35,079 nucleotides of DNA from Sphingopyxis sp. UBA6723 (lineage in GTDB: Bacteria; Pseudomonadota; Alphaproteobacteria; Sphingomonadales; Sphingomonadaceae): assembly GCF_002454115.1 (NCBI RefSeq), contig NZ_DKIH01000008.1, positions 20,391 to 55,469 on the forward strand. Reading direction: 5' to 3'. This document shows, one piece after another, positions 1 to 8,899 of the stretch. The position numbers and the translations under genes are program-made. Numbering within the stretch: the first letter of the stretch is position 1; the number at the start of each line of letters is the position of its first letter. The notes beneath the pieces are model-generated. The model saw only the letters and a list, made by a program, of their open reading frames with translations. It made no database searches and had not been told where the DNA came from.

Positions 1-1
1 C

Positions 2-1669
2 CAGCCGCTGGCCGTCGGCCAGCGGCTTGTCACGACCGATGGCATGATGCGCCGCTGGGACGGTTTTGTCGCGCGCGGCGACGGCGCCACCGCGACAGAG
101 CGCCTGCAACGCCAGAACCGCCTCGACGCGCTGGCGGCGCAGCGCCCGCAAGTCGAGCTGGGCGTGCAGGAATTGCGCGACCGGCGCGATGCCGCCGCCG
201 CCAAAGCCGCCGCGCTGACCGAGGCCGCCGCCGCCGCGCGCAAGGCGCTGGCGCAGGCCGACGAGACCCGCCGCACGGCGCTGCGCGCCGCCGATCAGGC
301 GCAGGCCGCGCTAGATCGGCATCGCGATGCCACGGCGCTATTCGACCGGCGGCTCGCCGAGATTGCTGATGGGGCAAAAGAAGCTGCCGAGGCGTTGGCC
401 GTGCAGGTAGCGGCGCTCGCCGCGCTCCCCGATGACAGCATCGCGCGCGCCGCGCTGGAAGCGGAGGAGCAGGCGACCGAGCGCGCCCGCAGCGATGCCA
501 ACGCCGCCCGCGACGCCCTGACCGCGCACGAACGCTCGCTCGCCGCGCTCAGCGAACGGCACGCGGTCGTCACCGCTGAAATCAAGAGCTGGAAAGCGCG
601 CGCGGGCGAAGCGGCGCGGCGTGTGACCGAAATGGACAAGCGCGCCGACGCGCTGGCCGCCGAGGCCGCCATGCTCGCTGACGTACCGGCCAAACTCGCC
701 GTACAGCGCGGCGCCGCCGAAGCACAGCAGGCCGCGCTGCGCGACAAGGTCGCGGCGGCGGAAGCACAGGAGCGCGCCGCCGAAGCCGCGCTGCGCGAGG
801 CCGAAACCGCGCTGAATGCCATCCGCGAGCGCGTCGCCGCGGCGCGAGAAACCCGCGCCGGAGCGATCGCCCGCTCCGAAAACGCCGAGCTGCGCCGCAT
901 CGAAATGGGCCGCTTGTCGGGCGAGCGCTTTGAATGCCCGCCCCCACTGTTACCGCAGAAGGCTGGGTTCGACGGCGAGAGCGTGACCGATGCGAGCCAA
1001 GAATCGGCCCAGCACGATCGGCTGATCGGGGACCGCGAGCGGCTCGGCCCGGTCAATCTGGTCGCCGCCGACGAACTGGTCGAGATCGACGCCGAACGCG
1101 AAAGGAGCGCCGCCGAGATCGAGGAATTGACGCAGGCGGTCCATCGGTTGCGCGGGTCGATCGGCAACCTCAACCGCGAGGGCCGCGTTCGCCTGCTCGC
1201 GGCGTTCGAGACGGTGAACGGCCATTTCCAGCGCCTGTTCACGACCCTGTTCGACGGCGGCCAGGCACATCTCGAACTCGTCGATTCGGACGATCCGCTT
1301 GAAGCGGGGCTGGAGATCATGGCGCAACCGCCCGGCAAGCGCCTTGGCACGCTCACCCTGCTGTCGGGCGGCGAGCAGGCGCTCACGGCCGTGGCGCTGA
1401 TCTTTGGCCTGTTCCTGACCAACCCGGCGCCAATTTGCGTTCTCGACGAAGTCGACGCACCGCTCGACGACGCCAATATCGAGCGCTTCTGCGACCTGCT
1501 CGACCGCATGACGCGCGAAACCAACACCCGCTATCTGATCGTCACCCATAATGCGGTGACCATGGCGCGCATGCACCGCCTGTTCGGGGTGACGATGATC
1601 GAAAAAGGGGTCAGCCGACTGGTGTCGGTCGATTTGGGCGGCGCCGAGGAATTGCTCGCGGCGGAATAA
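2..1669 (+). CDS. smc: Chromosome segregation ATPase SMC, C-terminal part (cut by window start)
   Basis: SMC forms a ring-like dimer that organises and segregates the chromosome. The reading frame is open from base 2, so the true start lies upstream; the first in-window ATG (44) is internal. About 555 residues are visible. There is a long Ala/Glu/Arg-rich coiled coil returning from the hinge, then a link containing 'LGPVNLVA'. The C-terminal ATPase lobe follows, with the ABC signature 'LSGGEQALTAVAL', Walker B 'ICVLDEVDAPLDD' and a switch histidine in 'IVTHNAVTMA'. These are the standard SMC C-terminal motifs in the right order. The hinge and the Walker A lobe are outside the window. The stop codon TAA directly abuts the stop of the convergent ubiA gene with no gap. 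Confidence 0.96.
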   Translation, partial: QPLAVGQRLVTTDGMMRRWDGFVARGDGATATERLQRQNRLDALAAQRPQVELGVQELRDRRDAAAAKAAALTEAAAAARKALAQADETRRTALRAADQAQAALDRHRDATALFDRRLAEIADGAKEAAEALAVQVAALAALPDDSIARAALEAEEQATERARSDANAARDALTAHERSLAALSERHAVVTAEIKSWKARAGEAARRVTEMDKRADALAAEAAMLADVPAKLAVQRGAAEAQQAALRDKVAAAEAQERAAEAALREAETALNAIRERVAAARETRAGAIARSENAELRRIEMGRLSGERFECPPPLLPQKAGFDGESVTDASQESAQHDRLIGDRERLGPVNLVAADELVEIDAERERSAAEIEELTQAVHRLRGSIGNLNREGRVRLLAAFETVNGHFQRLFTTLFDGGQAHLELVDSDDPLEAGLEIMAQPPGKRLGTLTLLSGGEQALTAVALIFGLFLTNPAPICVLDEVDAPLDDANIERFCDLLDRMTRETNTRYLIVTHNAVTMARMHRLFGVTMIEKGVSRLVSVDLGGAEELLAAE

Positions 1670-2578
1670 TCAGGGCGCCGTCCCGACCACCAGCATTGCG
1701 GCGAACACCAGCAACCCCGCAAATCGATTGCTGCGGAATTTTGCGAGCGCATCGTCGCCATTGGCAGGATCTAGGGTCACCACCTGCCCTGTGAAATGTA
1801 CCGCCGCGGGCAGCAGCGCGATCAGTGCCAGCGGGTCAGGGCGCACCGCCCACAACGCCCCCCCCCACAAAGCGAGCGCAAAGCCATAGCATAGCGCGAC
1901 GCCGCCCTTCACTTGGTGCCCCATCGCGCGCGCGCTCGACTTGACCCCGATCAGCATATCGTCCTCGATATCCTGCAATGCATAGATGGTGTCGTAGCCG
2001 ATCACCCACGCGATGCAGCCGGCGTAGAGCAGGGGCAGCGCCATCTCCCCGCCGCCGGCGACCGCCACCCAGGCAACCAGCGCGCCCCAGCTGAACACCA
2101 GCCCCAGCCACGCCTGCGGCCACCAGGTGATGCGCTTCATGAACGGATAGCCCGCGACCAGCACCAAGCTGGCGAGCGCGACGATCTGCGCGGGCAACGG
2201 TAGCTGAAGTAGCACGAGCAGGCCGACAAGCGATAGCAGCACCGCCCACAGCGCGGCGTTGCGTACCGATACCGCGCCGCTCGGGATCGGCCGCGACGCG
2301 GTGCGCGCCACCTGCGCGTCCAGGTCGCGATCAACAATGTCGTTATAAACGCAGCCGGCGCCGCGCATCGCGATCGCCCCGAGCAGCAGCCACAAAAACA
2401 GGGGCCAATGGCTGACGGCGCCGCCACCCAGCGCCAGCCCGAAAGCGCAGGGCCAATAGAGCAGCCACCAGCCGATCGGCCGGTCGAACCGTGCCAGCAG
2501 CGCATAGGGCCGCGCGGCGGCGGGAAGCAGCGCCACAAAACCACGCAGCTGGGTGTCGGGAGGATGGACAGCGGTCAT
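1670..2578 (-). CDS. ubiA: 4-hydroxybenzoate polyprenyltransferase
   Basis: This is an integral membrane prenyltransferase that attaches the polyprenyl tail to 4-hydroxybenzoate in ubiquinone synthesis. It has 302 residues, the usual family length. The first Asp-rich motif is 'NDIVDRDLD' (residues 79-87, Mg-diphosphate binding) followed by 'ARTASRPIPSG'. The second is 'YDTIYALQDIEDD' (195-207). Multiple hydrophobic segments fit the UbiA fold of about nine helices. No Shine-Dalgarno precedes the ATG. A TATCGC box (minus strand, 2588-2593) lies nine bases before it, so a very short leader or leaderless message is possible. It is convergent with smc. Confidence 0.96.
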   Translation of the reverse strand: MTAVHPPDTQLRGFVALLPAAARPYALLARFDRPIGWWLLYWPCAFGLALGGGAVSHWPLFLWLLLGAIAMRGAGCVYNDIVDRDLDAQVARTASRPIPSGAVSVRNAALWAVLLSLVGLLVLLQLPLPAQIVALASLVLVAGYPFMKRITWWPQAWLGLVFSWGALVAWVAVAGGGEMALPLLYAGCIAWVIGYDTIYALQDIEDDMLIGVKSSARAMGHQVKGGVALCYGFALALWGGALWAVRPDPLALIALLPAAVHFTGQVVTLDPANGDDALAKFRSNRFAGLLVFAAMLVVGTAP

Positions 2579-2647
2579 CGAGCGCGGGCGATAGCAGCCG
2601 TTGCGTCGTCGATAAATGCCCGATTGTCCGTCAGGCGACGGCGGTCA

Positions 2648-3328
2648 TCAGGTGGTGCAAAGCGACGGCGTCACGCCCGCGGACGGATAGACGCGCGTCA
2701 GATCGCGTCCTTCACGAACATTATAGGCCGCCTCTGACCGGATCGTCTTTGGCCCCAGCCAGCTGCCATAGGCAATCGGTTGATAGGTGTAGGTCAGTTC
2801 GACGACCATCACCGCGGTGCCCTGGACAGCGACCACCCGCTTGCCGACGGGTCCCATGCCGGGAAATCCCGTCCCGGTGGCACCGGTACCCTCGGGGCCA
2901 TAGAGGGACTGAACCGGCAAGTCGCCATAGCAGCGCTGCCATTTGATCGTCTGGCCGCCATCGGCGTTGCGTTCCAGGCTGGACAAGACAATCCGCCCGT
3001 TTGCTCGCAGATTCAGCCCGCGCGCCTGCTCCTCGGCGCCGGTGAAAACCTCGTTAATGTCCAATTCGCGTACCTGCGGCAGCGACATATTGGTGCCGAA
3101 CGCGATTCGCGACGCATTGTCGGCAGCGCTAAGGCTGATCTGGCTGATTCGGGTGTTGACCAAAGCCAGATTGGCCATTTCGACCCCACCAAAACCGAGA
3201 AGGACCAGCAGCGGAATGCAAAAAGCCATTTCGATCAGGACGGTCGCGCGGTTGTCGCGCGCGAGCCGACGGCGCGCCATGCGGCGGACAGCCAGTTTTG
3301 TCCAAAAAGGGAAAGCGGTCATGGGCAT
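2648..3328 (-). CDS. TadE-family pilus-type assembly protein (last of three)
   Basis: This is a small single-membrane-span protein of the TadE/TadG type, 226 residues. After a basic N-terminus ending 'RLARDNRATV' comes a Glu-containing hydrophobic segment 'LIEMAFCIPLLVLLGFGGVE' (about residues 31-50), which is the typical TadE N-terminal helix. An extracytoplasmic region without a recognised domain follows. TadE-like proteins are pseudopilins of Flp/Tad systems. Its start overlaps the end of the upstream tadE-like gene by ten bases. An internal ATG at 3322 would give the usual four-base ATGA overlap and is an alternative start. It forms an operon with the next two entries. The rest of a Tad machine (TadA, B, C, V, Z) is not in the window. 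Confidence 0.85.
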   Translation of the reverse strand: MPMTAFPFWTKLAVRRMARRRLARDNRATVLIEMAFCIPLLVLLGFGGVEMANLALVNTRISQISLSAADNASRIAFGTNMSLPQVRELDINEVFTGAEEQARGLNLRANGRIVLSSLERNADGGQTIKWQRCYGDLPVQSLYGPEGTGATGTGFPGMGPVGKRVVAVQGTAVMVVELTYTYQPIAYGSWLGPKTIRSEAAYNVREGRDLTRVYPSAGVTPSLCTT

Positions 3329-3921
3329 ATGCGCCTGCTCGTTTCGGTGTTGTTGTTATAGGGCTGGTTGCGCAGCACAGAGGTCGATCGCAGCGTCGTC
3401 TGATCCGACTGACCCAGCATGCGCCAGACCGGCAGCACGTTGGTGAAAGTCATGCTGACGGTATAAAGAACGACGTCTTCGGCGCCGCCATTGCCTTCCA
3501 GACCGCGGTCGCTGTCATAGCTGTTGTTGTTATTGAGGTCGGTAAAGCATTCATTGCTGTCCCGGACGCCATTGAATGGCGTCCGGTCTTCCCACGGTTC
3601 CGGCCTGCCGATTGCGTCATAACTTTCATAGGCTTTGCGCGAAAAACTGACTTGTGCATCCTTGAATACCACCAGTACTTTTTCCCGGACCGACGCATCA
3701 AGGCCAGCCTGGTTCAGCGCATTGCCCTCCAGCGTTGCGGCGCGGGCCGCATTGCTGACGGCGCCCTGCAGCACATGCTGGGCATAGAATTTCCAGCCAT
3801 AATCGATGATGCCGAGCAGCAGCAGCAAAAAGACTGGCGCGGTCAGGGCAAATTCGACCATCGCCGTTCCGCGGCGATCGCGCGCAAGCCCGCGGCGAAT
3901 GATGATCAACCGGCGGATCAT
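3319..3921 (-). CDS. TadE-family pilus-type assembly protein (middle of three)
   Basis: This 200-residue protein has a classic TadE beginning: basic residues and 'DRRGTAMVEFALTAPVF' leading into a hydrophobic helix (about residues 17-42), with the conserved Glu of 'MVEFAL'. The rest is predicted to lie outside the cytoplasmic membrane and has no recognised domain. It carries a short Asn-rich run, 'DLNNNNSYDSD', near residue 135. The start codon overlaps the stop of the upstream vWA gene in an ATGA arrangement (3918-3921), implying translational coupling. Function is inferred from family: pseudopilin-like component of a Flp/Tad-type apparatus or surface structure. Confidence 0.87.
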   Translation of the reverse strand: MIRRLIIIRRGLARDRRGTAMVEFALTAPVFLLLLLGIIDYGWKFYAQHVLQGAVSNAARAATLEGNALNQAGLDASVREKVLVVFKDAQVSFSRKAYESYDAIGRPEPWEDRTPFNGVRDSNECFTDLNNNNSYDSDRGLEGNGGAEDVVLYTVSMTFTNVLPVWRMLGQSDQTTLRSTSVLRNQPYNNNTETSRRICP

Positions 3922-5870
3922 TGCGATAGCCTCAGCTTGGAAATCTGCCGGGCAATCGCCTGGAACTGCTCGTTGAGCTGCGCGGCGTTATTCGCCTGAT
4001 AGGCGGCTCCCGGCGACGCGCAGTTGCGCAGATTCGTGGTCAGGCTTGTACCAAAACTGACGACCCAGATGGTGGTATTGTTGCCCCTGGCCTGCGCGCA
4101 GATCTGCTGAAAGCGGTTGGTGTGCCGGTTGACGGCATCGGTGTCGCTGGATGCCCCGATACGGCCGGTCGAGCGCTCCTCGCTCTGGAACGAGAAATTG
4201 TTGCGCGGCGCGGTCGGTTCGCCATCGGTCATGAACACGATGTGGCGGTTGATCGGGCGGTTGTTCGGCGCGGTTGCATTGTCGCCTGCCAATATACCGG
4301 TTGGCGACAACAACCGTGCGCCCCACAGCATGCCAACGTCATGATATGTGTAGCCAAATGCCCGCAGCGCGTCGATCCGCGCGACAAAATCCCCACGATC
4401 AGCAGCCGTCATCGTCGTCAGTCGCATGGCTTGCGGCGGACAGGCGGCGATGTCGGAACCGCTATCCGCCTGATCGCCGAAACTGTTGACGTTCGAGGTG
4501 CTGGTCGATGTCGTTTCCGTTTGCGACGCGCGGCTATAAGCGAATTCCGGCAGAAACATCTGCCATTGTGTCGCCGGGTCGGACGTCGGGACCAGGTCGA
4601 TGCTCATATCAAAGGCGTCGGACGGCGCGGTGGCCGTCGGGCCGAACGGCGTCGTCTGCCGCTCGACAATGCAGCCATCCCACGAGAAGGTTTCTTCGAC
4701 GCCGCGGGTGCCCGTCTTGAAGGTCAATGCATTACCGTATTTGGCTGGACCGACATCTAGATTGGCGTTCTTGTAGGTGAAAGAGCTGAACGCCGGCGGC
4801 TGCGTCAGCGTCGAAGGCGACGTTTCGGTATAGATGTGCGGCCGGGTGCGCCGCTGACAGCGATTGGGGTTGGAGCTGGTGTTCCAGCGATATTCATAGC
4901 GGGTGTAGGTCCAGTCCTGTTCGACGTTGGACGTGGTAATGCGATTGCCGTTGCCATCGACATATTGGTCGGTCTGCGTGCTGCGCGCGGCGCCCGACTT
5001 GCTCGCTGTTCCACCTGCCGCCTGCGTTGGAATGCTGCAATTGGCTTGCGTGATGCCGCTTCCAAAGTTGGACCAGCTCGACCAGTTGCTGCCCGACGTC
5101 GGGTTGCCTGGATAGGTAGTGCCGCTGGGCGATCCGGTGTTGGTCGTCCCGGTGCCCCACGCATCGAAGTTCGCAACGCGTGTTGGAAGGGTCGCAGTGT
5201 CCGCAATCCAGCTCGCATTTTCCTCCAACAGGATCGCGCCGACATTTACCGTGTTGCTGTAAGGGACGATGCCGAACCTCAGCCGCCCGTCGCCCATATC
5301 GGCTGTGGTAAGCGTGTCGAAGAAATCGATCGACGCTTCGCGCAGCGCCTCGATACGTGAAACGGAGTCGCCCGAGTTGACCGTGTCCATCGACCCCGTC
5401 ACGTCGAGTACCATCATGATGTCGGTATTGGACACTTCCAGTTTGGCGGTGCAGGTCACGGCCAGGTTGAAGTCGTCAAACCCGAATATCTTCATGATTT
5501 CGGTGGGGAGGCGGGCCGATGCCGACCCGGTGACATCCGACGCATTCAAAGCCTGCGACGAAAAGGTCACGCCGGTGCTGCCATAGGCGCCAGCGGTATA
5601 GTTGAATGCGAACATCTTGTTCGCCTCGGCCTTCGCCGCGTCGGTATAGGTGCCGCCCGCCTGCGCGCGGCGACCAGCCAGCACACCGGCGTCACACGCC
5701 TGCTGCAGCCGCAACTGCGCCATATAGGCGCGACCGATGTCGATCCCGGAGCCGATCATACCGAGCACGGGTACAATGGCCGCCGCCGTCAGCATCATCG
5801 CGTTGCCGCGTTTGTCGCGCAACAGACTGTTGGTACCCAGCCGCAGTCGGCTGAAAACGGTCCCTCGCAT
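3918..5870 (-). CDS. TadG-like protein with von Willebrand A domain
   Basis: This 650-residue envelope protein heads the three-gene operon. Its N-terminus 'LLRDKRGNAMMLTAAAIVPV' (17-36) plus the following hydrophobic stretch is the TadE/G-like membrane anchor. A vWA domain follows, with a MIDAS motif 'DVTGSMD' (156-162) for metal-dependent adhesion, and 'FMTDGEPT' further on. The first half of the vWA domain is separated from the second by a Ser/Thr/Asn/Gly-rich insert of roughly 200 residues, longer than in minimal vWA domains. The C-terminus 'LNEQFQAIARQISKLRLSQ' closes the domain. A strong Shine-Dalgarno (minus strand, 5878-5885, AAGAGGGG) supports the start. Role in Tad-type adhesion is inferred from family. 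Confidence 0.88.
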   Translation of the reverse strand: MRGTVFSRLRLGTNSLLRDKRGNAMMLTAAAIVPVLGMIGSGIDIGRAYMAQLRLQQACDAGVLAGRRAQAGGTYTDAAKAEANKMFAFNYTAGAYGSTGVTFSSQALNASDVTGSASARLPTEIMKIFGFDDFNLAVTCTAKLEVSNTDIMMVLDVTGSMDTVNSGDSVSRIEALREASIDFFDTLTTADMGDGRLRFGIVPYSNTVNVGAILLEENASWIADTATLPTRVANFDAWGTGTTNTGSPSGTTYPGNPTSGSNWSSWSNFGSGITQANCSIPTQAAGGTASKSGAARSTQTDQYVDGNGNRITTSNVEQDWTYTRYEYRWNTSSNPNRCQRRTRPHIYTETSPSTLTQPPAFSSFTYKNANLDVGPAKYGNALTFKTGTRGVEETFSWDGCIVERQTTPFGPTATAPSDAFDMSIDLVPTSDPATQWQMFLPEFAYSRASQTETTSTSTSNVNSFGDQADSGSDIAACPPQAMRLTTMTAADRGDFVARIDALRAFGYTYHDVGMLWGARLLSPTGILAGDNATAPNNRPINRHIVFMTDGEPTAPRNNFSFQSEERSTGRIGASSDTDAVNRHTNRFQQICAQARGNNTTIWVVSFGTSLTTNLRNCASPGAAYQANNAAQLNEQFQAIARQISKLRLSQ

Positions 5871-6073
5871 GGTCTAACCCCTCTTGGTCCAGACACGCGG
5901 CCCACTACAGATGCGTGGCTGGTAGTTCGCACTAGGGCGGAACTGCTTACCAAATCGCTAATCGGACGCCGCGGGATATGCCGCCGAACGGCAGTATTTG
6001 ACCCGGATCGGGACAAGTTGGCGCGTTGCACGCGGCGGCTGTGCAAAATGTCGGCGTCTGCTATCGCTGAACG

Positions 6074-6823
6074 ATGCCCGCAACGCCCGCCTGGCCGCCC
6101 GCCAGCACGCCCCGCCTGTATATCGACATGCCGCTGGCGTCCGACGCCGTGCCGATGATCGACGGGGCGGCCGCCCACTATCTGCTCAATGTCATGCGGC
6201 TGAAGGTCGGTGCGCCGATCCTGCTGTTCGACAACCGCAGCGGCGAATGGCTGGCCCGTGTCGCCGATGTCGGCAAACGATCGCTCACCGTCCATGTCGA
6301 GCATCAGACGCGGCCGATCGAACAGGTTCCCGATCTGTGGCTGTGTTTCGCGCCGGTCAAGAAAGCCCGGCTCGACTGGATCATCGAAAAGGCGACCGAG
6401 CTGGGCGTCGCGCGATTACAGCCGGTGATCACCGAACGCACGATCGTCGAACGCGTCAAGCGCGAGCGGTTGGAAGCGCAGATTGTCGAGGCATGCGAGC
6501 AATGCGGGCGCACCGCGCTGCCGGTGCTGGGCGAACCGCTCAAGCTCACGCAGATGCTGGCCGATTGGCCCGCCGGGCGCGCGTTGCTGTTCGCCGATGA
6601 GTCAGGGGGCACACCGCTGTCCACCGTCGATGCACCGGCGCCCGCCGCCATCCTGGTCGGCCCCGAGGGCGGCTTTACGACGCGCGAACGTGACCTGCTG
6701 CTTGATAACGCGGCCGTGCGCCGCATCGCGCTCGGCCCGCGCATCCTGCGCGCCGAGACCGCAGCGATTTCCGCCATCGGCTTGTGGATGGCGCAGCATG
6801 GTGACTGGACGGCTGGCGTCTGA
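6074..6823 (+). CDS. rsmE: 16S rRNA (uracil-1498-N3) methyltransferase
   Basis: RsmE methylates N3 of U1498 in 16S rRNA using S-adenosylmethionine. The 249 residues match family length. An N-terminal PUA-like part ('HYLLNVMRLKVG', about 35-46) precedes a SPOUT methyltransferase domain. That domain has 'EKATELGV' (105-112), 'EQCGR' (142-146), the SAM-binding knot 'ILVGPEGGFT' (193-202) and 'LGPRILRAETAAI' (220-232). The upstream ATG-rich stretch lacks a Shine-Dalgarno. A TATCGC box at 6062-6067 ends six bases before the start codon, which would fit leaderless initiation. It is divergent from the Tad-like operon; the 203-base gap between them must hold both promoters. Confidence 0.96.
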   Translation: MPATPAWPPASTPRLYIDMPLASDAVPMIDGAAAHYLLNVMRLKVGAPILLFDNRSGEWLARVADVGKRSLTVHVEHQTRPIEQVPDLWLCFAPVKKARLDWIIEKATELGVARLQPVITERTIVERVKRERLEAQIVEACEQCGRTALPVLGEPLKLTQMLADWPAGRALLFADESGGTPLSTVDAPAPAAILVGPEGGFTTRERDLLLDNAAVRRIALGPRILRAETAAISAIGLWMAQHGDWTAGV

Positions 6824-6892
6824 ACTACGCGAAGCTGTTCCGTTCCCGGACAGATTTCGACCCAAGTCCCCGATTTTAACCGCATATTAGCT

Positions 6893-8899
6893 ATGCATGG
6901 GCATAGCGGCCCAATGCAACGGCAGGACCAGAGCCGATCTTGCTGGCGTGGGGGCCAGTATGCGCAGCTTATACGAACCCTGGTGGCGTTCGTCGGGCTG
7001 GCGCTGACGCTCGTCGCCAATCCTGCGGTGGCGCAGACGACCACCACCACCTTTAGCAACACGACCACCGGCACGATCAGCGAGACCGCGACGACCTGTA
7101 CCAGCCCGATGGTGCGCAATTTCTCCGTGACCGCGAATGCCCAGGTCACCGACGTCAATATCGGCGTCCAGTTCAGCCACACCTATCGCGGCGACATTCG
7201 CGCCACGCTCGTGTCACCGACCGGCACGGTGGTCAATCTGATCACCAATATCGGCACTTCGGCCGACAATCTGAACGTCCTGTTCGACGACAGCGCCCCG
7301 ACCAGCGTCACGTCCCATACGGCAAATGACAACAGCAGCACCGCGCCACCCTATCAACGCACTTTCAGCCCCGAAGGCTCGCTTGCAGCCTTCAATGGCC
7401 AGGGTTCAGCCGGAACCTGGCTGCTCACGATCTGCGACTCGCTGAACGGCGACAGCGGCAATTTCACGCGCAGCGACCTGACGCTGACAACGGTGCCGAT
7501 GGCACCGTCTGCCGACCTGTCGCTAACCAAGTCAGTCAGCAATGCGGCTCCCGCAGTCGGTGCCAGCATCAATTATGTCCTGAGCGTCACCAACGCGAGC
7601 GGATCGGCGCTGACCGCGACCGGGGTGACGGTGCAGGACACCCTCCCCGCGGGCTTCGCTTTCACCGGCGCCTCGGGTTTCGGCAGCTACAACAGCACCA
7701 CTGGCATCTGGACGGTCGGTAGCATCCCGCCCGGCACCACTCGCACGCTGACGATCACCGGCACCGTTGCCGCGACCGCAGGTGCAACAATCACCAATAT
7801 CGCCGAAGTCAGCGCCTCGTCGGCGTTCGATTTCGATTCGACCCCCGGCAATGGCGCGGCGGGCGAGGATGATTATGACACGGCCAGCTTCACCGTGTCC
7901 GGTACCCGCGTCGCGGGAACGCCGCCGACGCTTGTCTGCCCGGTCGGCAGCACCCTGCATGATTGGGACGGGGTCGGCTGGGCCGCGGGATCGACCAGCG
8001 GCAGTTATGCGCTGACCGCGATCGGCACGATGAATTTCGACATCGCGATCAGCGGCGGCGTGTTCCTGAACAACGCCACCTATGGCGGACAGTCGCCGAC
8101 GCGGCAGAATGTCGTCACCGGGGGCTTTTCTCCGGCGCAGTTCTCGATCTTCCAGATCGCCGATTTCACCAGCCAGTCGGGCGCGATCACCACGACGATG
8201 ACCTTGCCGACGGCGGTCCCCGGCGCCCAGTTCCGCGTTTTCGACATCGACTACGCTGCGGGCCAGTTCGCCGACCGGCTGACCGTGACCGGCAGCTTTA
8301 ATGGGGCGCCGGTAACGCCGACGCTGACCAACGGGATCAGCAATTATGTCATCGGCAACAGCGCCTATGGCGACGCGACCTCGGCCGACGGCAGCGCCAA
8401 CGGCAATGTCGTCGTCACCTTTACGGCGCCAGTCGACACGATCAGCATCACCTATGGCAGCCACAGCATCGCCCCCGCCAATCCGGGACAGCAGGGCGCC
8501 GCGATCCACGATGTCACCTTCTGCCGCCCGACGGCCAATCTGACGATCGCCAAAACGAGCAGCGTCGTGAGTGATCCGATCAACGGCACCACCGATCCCA
8601 AGGCGATCCCTGGCGCGGCGATGCGTTACTGCCTGCTCGTCACCAACAATGGCAGCGGCACCGCGACCGCGATCAACATCGCCGACGCGCTGCCCGGAAC
8701 GACCGCCTTTGTTCCCGGTTCGCTGCGCAGCGGGGCAAGCTGCGGTGGCGCGACGACGATCGAGGATGATAATGCCAGCGGCGCCGACGAAAATGATCCG
8801 TTCGGCGCGTCGATCACCGGCACAACGGTGACTGCCACGACGCCCACGCTGGCGCCCGGCACGGCGTTTGCGATCATCTTTGACGTGACGGTCAATTGA
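6893..8899 (+). CDS. Secreted protein with P-domain-like and DUF11 domains
   Basis: This 668-residue exported protein has no recognised catalytic domain. A signal peptide ends near 'LTLVANPAVAQ' (about residues 38-48). Residues 50-200 ('ISETATTC...VTDVNIGVQFSHTYRGDIRATL') resemble the proprotein-convertase P domain (P/Homo B), a jelly-roll often found after secreted proteases but here standing alone. A DUF11 repeat follows (about 205-310: 'ADLSLTKSVSNAAPAVG'). Then comes an unassigned beta-rich region, and a second DUF11-like unit at the C-terminus (about 550-668: 'LTIAKTSSVVSDPINGTTD'). The ATG at 6914 is an alternative start and neither has a clear Shine-Dalgarno. There is no C-terminal anchor or sorting signal. 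It is coupled to the next gene. Confidence 0.82.
   Translation: MHGHSGPMQRQDQSRSCWRGGQYAQLIRTLVAFVGLALTLVANPAVAQTTTTTFSNTTTGTISETATTCTSPMVRNFSVTANAQVTDVNIGVQFSHTYRGDIRATLVSPTGTVVNLITNIGTSADNLNVLFDDSAPTSVTSHTANDNSSTAPPYQRTFSPEGSLAAFNGQGSAGTWLLTICDSLNGDSGNFTRSDLTLTTVPMAPSADLSLTKSVSNAAPAVGASINYVLSVTNASGSALTATGVTVQDTLPAGFAFTGASGFGSYNSTTGIWTVGSIPPGTTRTLTITGTVAATAGATITNIAEVSASSAFDFDSTPGNGAAGEDDYDTASFTVSGTRVAGTPPTLVCPVGSTLHDWDGVGWAAGSTSGSYALTAIGTMNFDIAISGGVFLNNATYGGQSPTRQNVVTGGFSPAQFSIFQIADFTSQSGAITTTMTLPTAVPGAQFRVFDIDYAAGQFADRLTVTGSFNGAPVTPTLTNGISNYVIGNSAYGDATSADGSANGNVVVTFTAPVDTISITYGSHSIAPANPGQQGAAIHDVTFCRPTANLTIAKTSSVVSDPINGTTDPKAIPGAAMRYCLLVTNNGSGTATAINIADALPGTTAFVPGSLRSGASCGGATTIEDDNASGADENDPFGASITGTTVTATTPTLAPGTAFAIIFDVTVN

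Noticed and set aside
2648..5870. Prophage or genomic island carrying the Tad-like trio
   Set aside because: No integrase, tRNA site, direct repeats or clear composition shift flank the genes.
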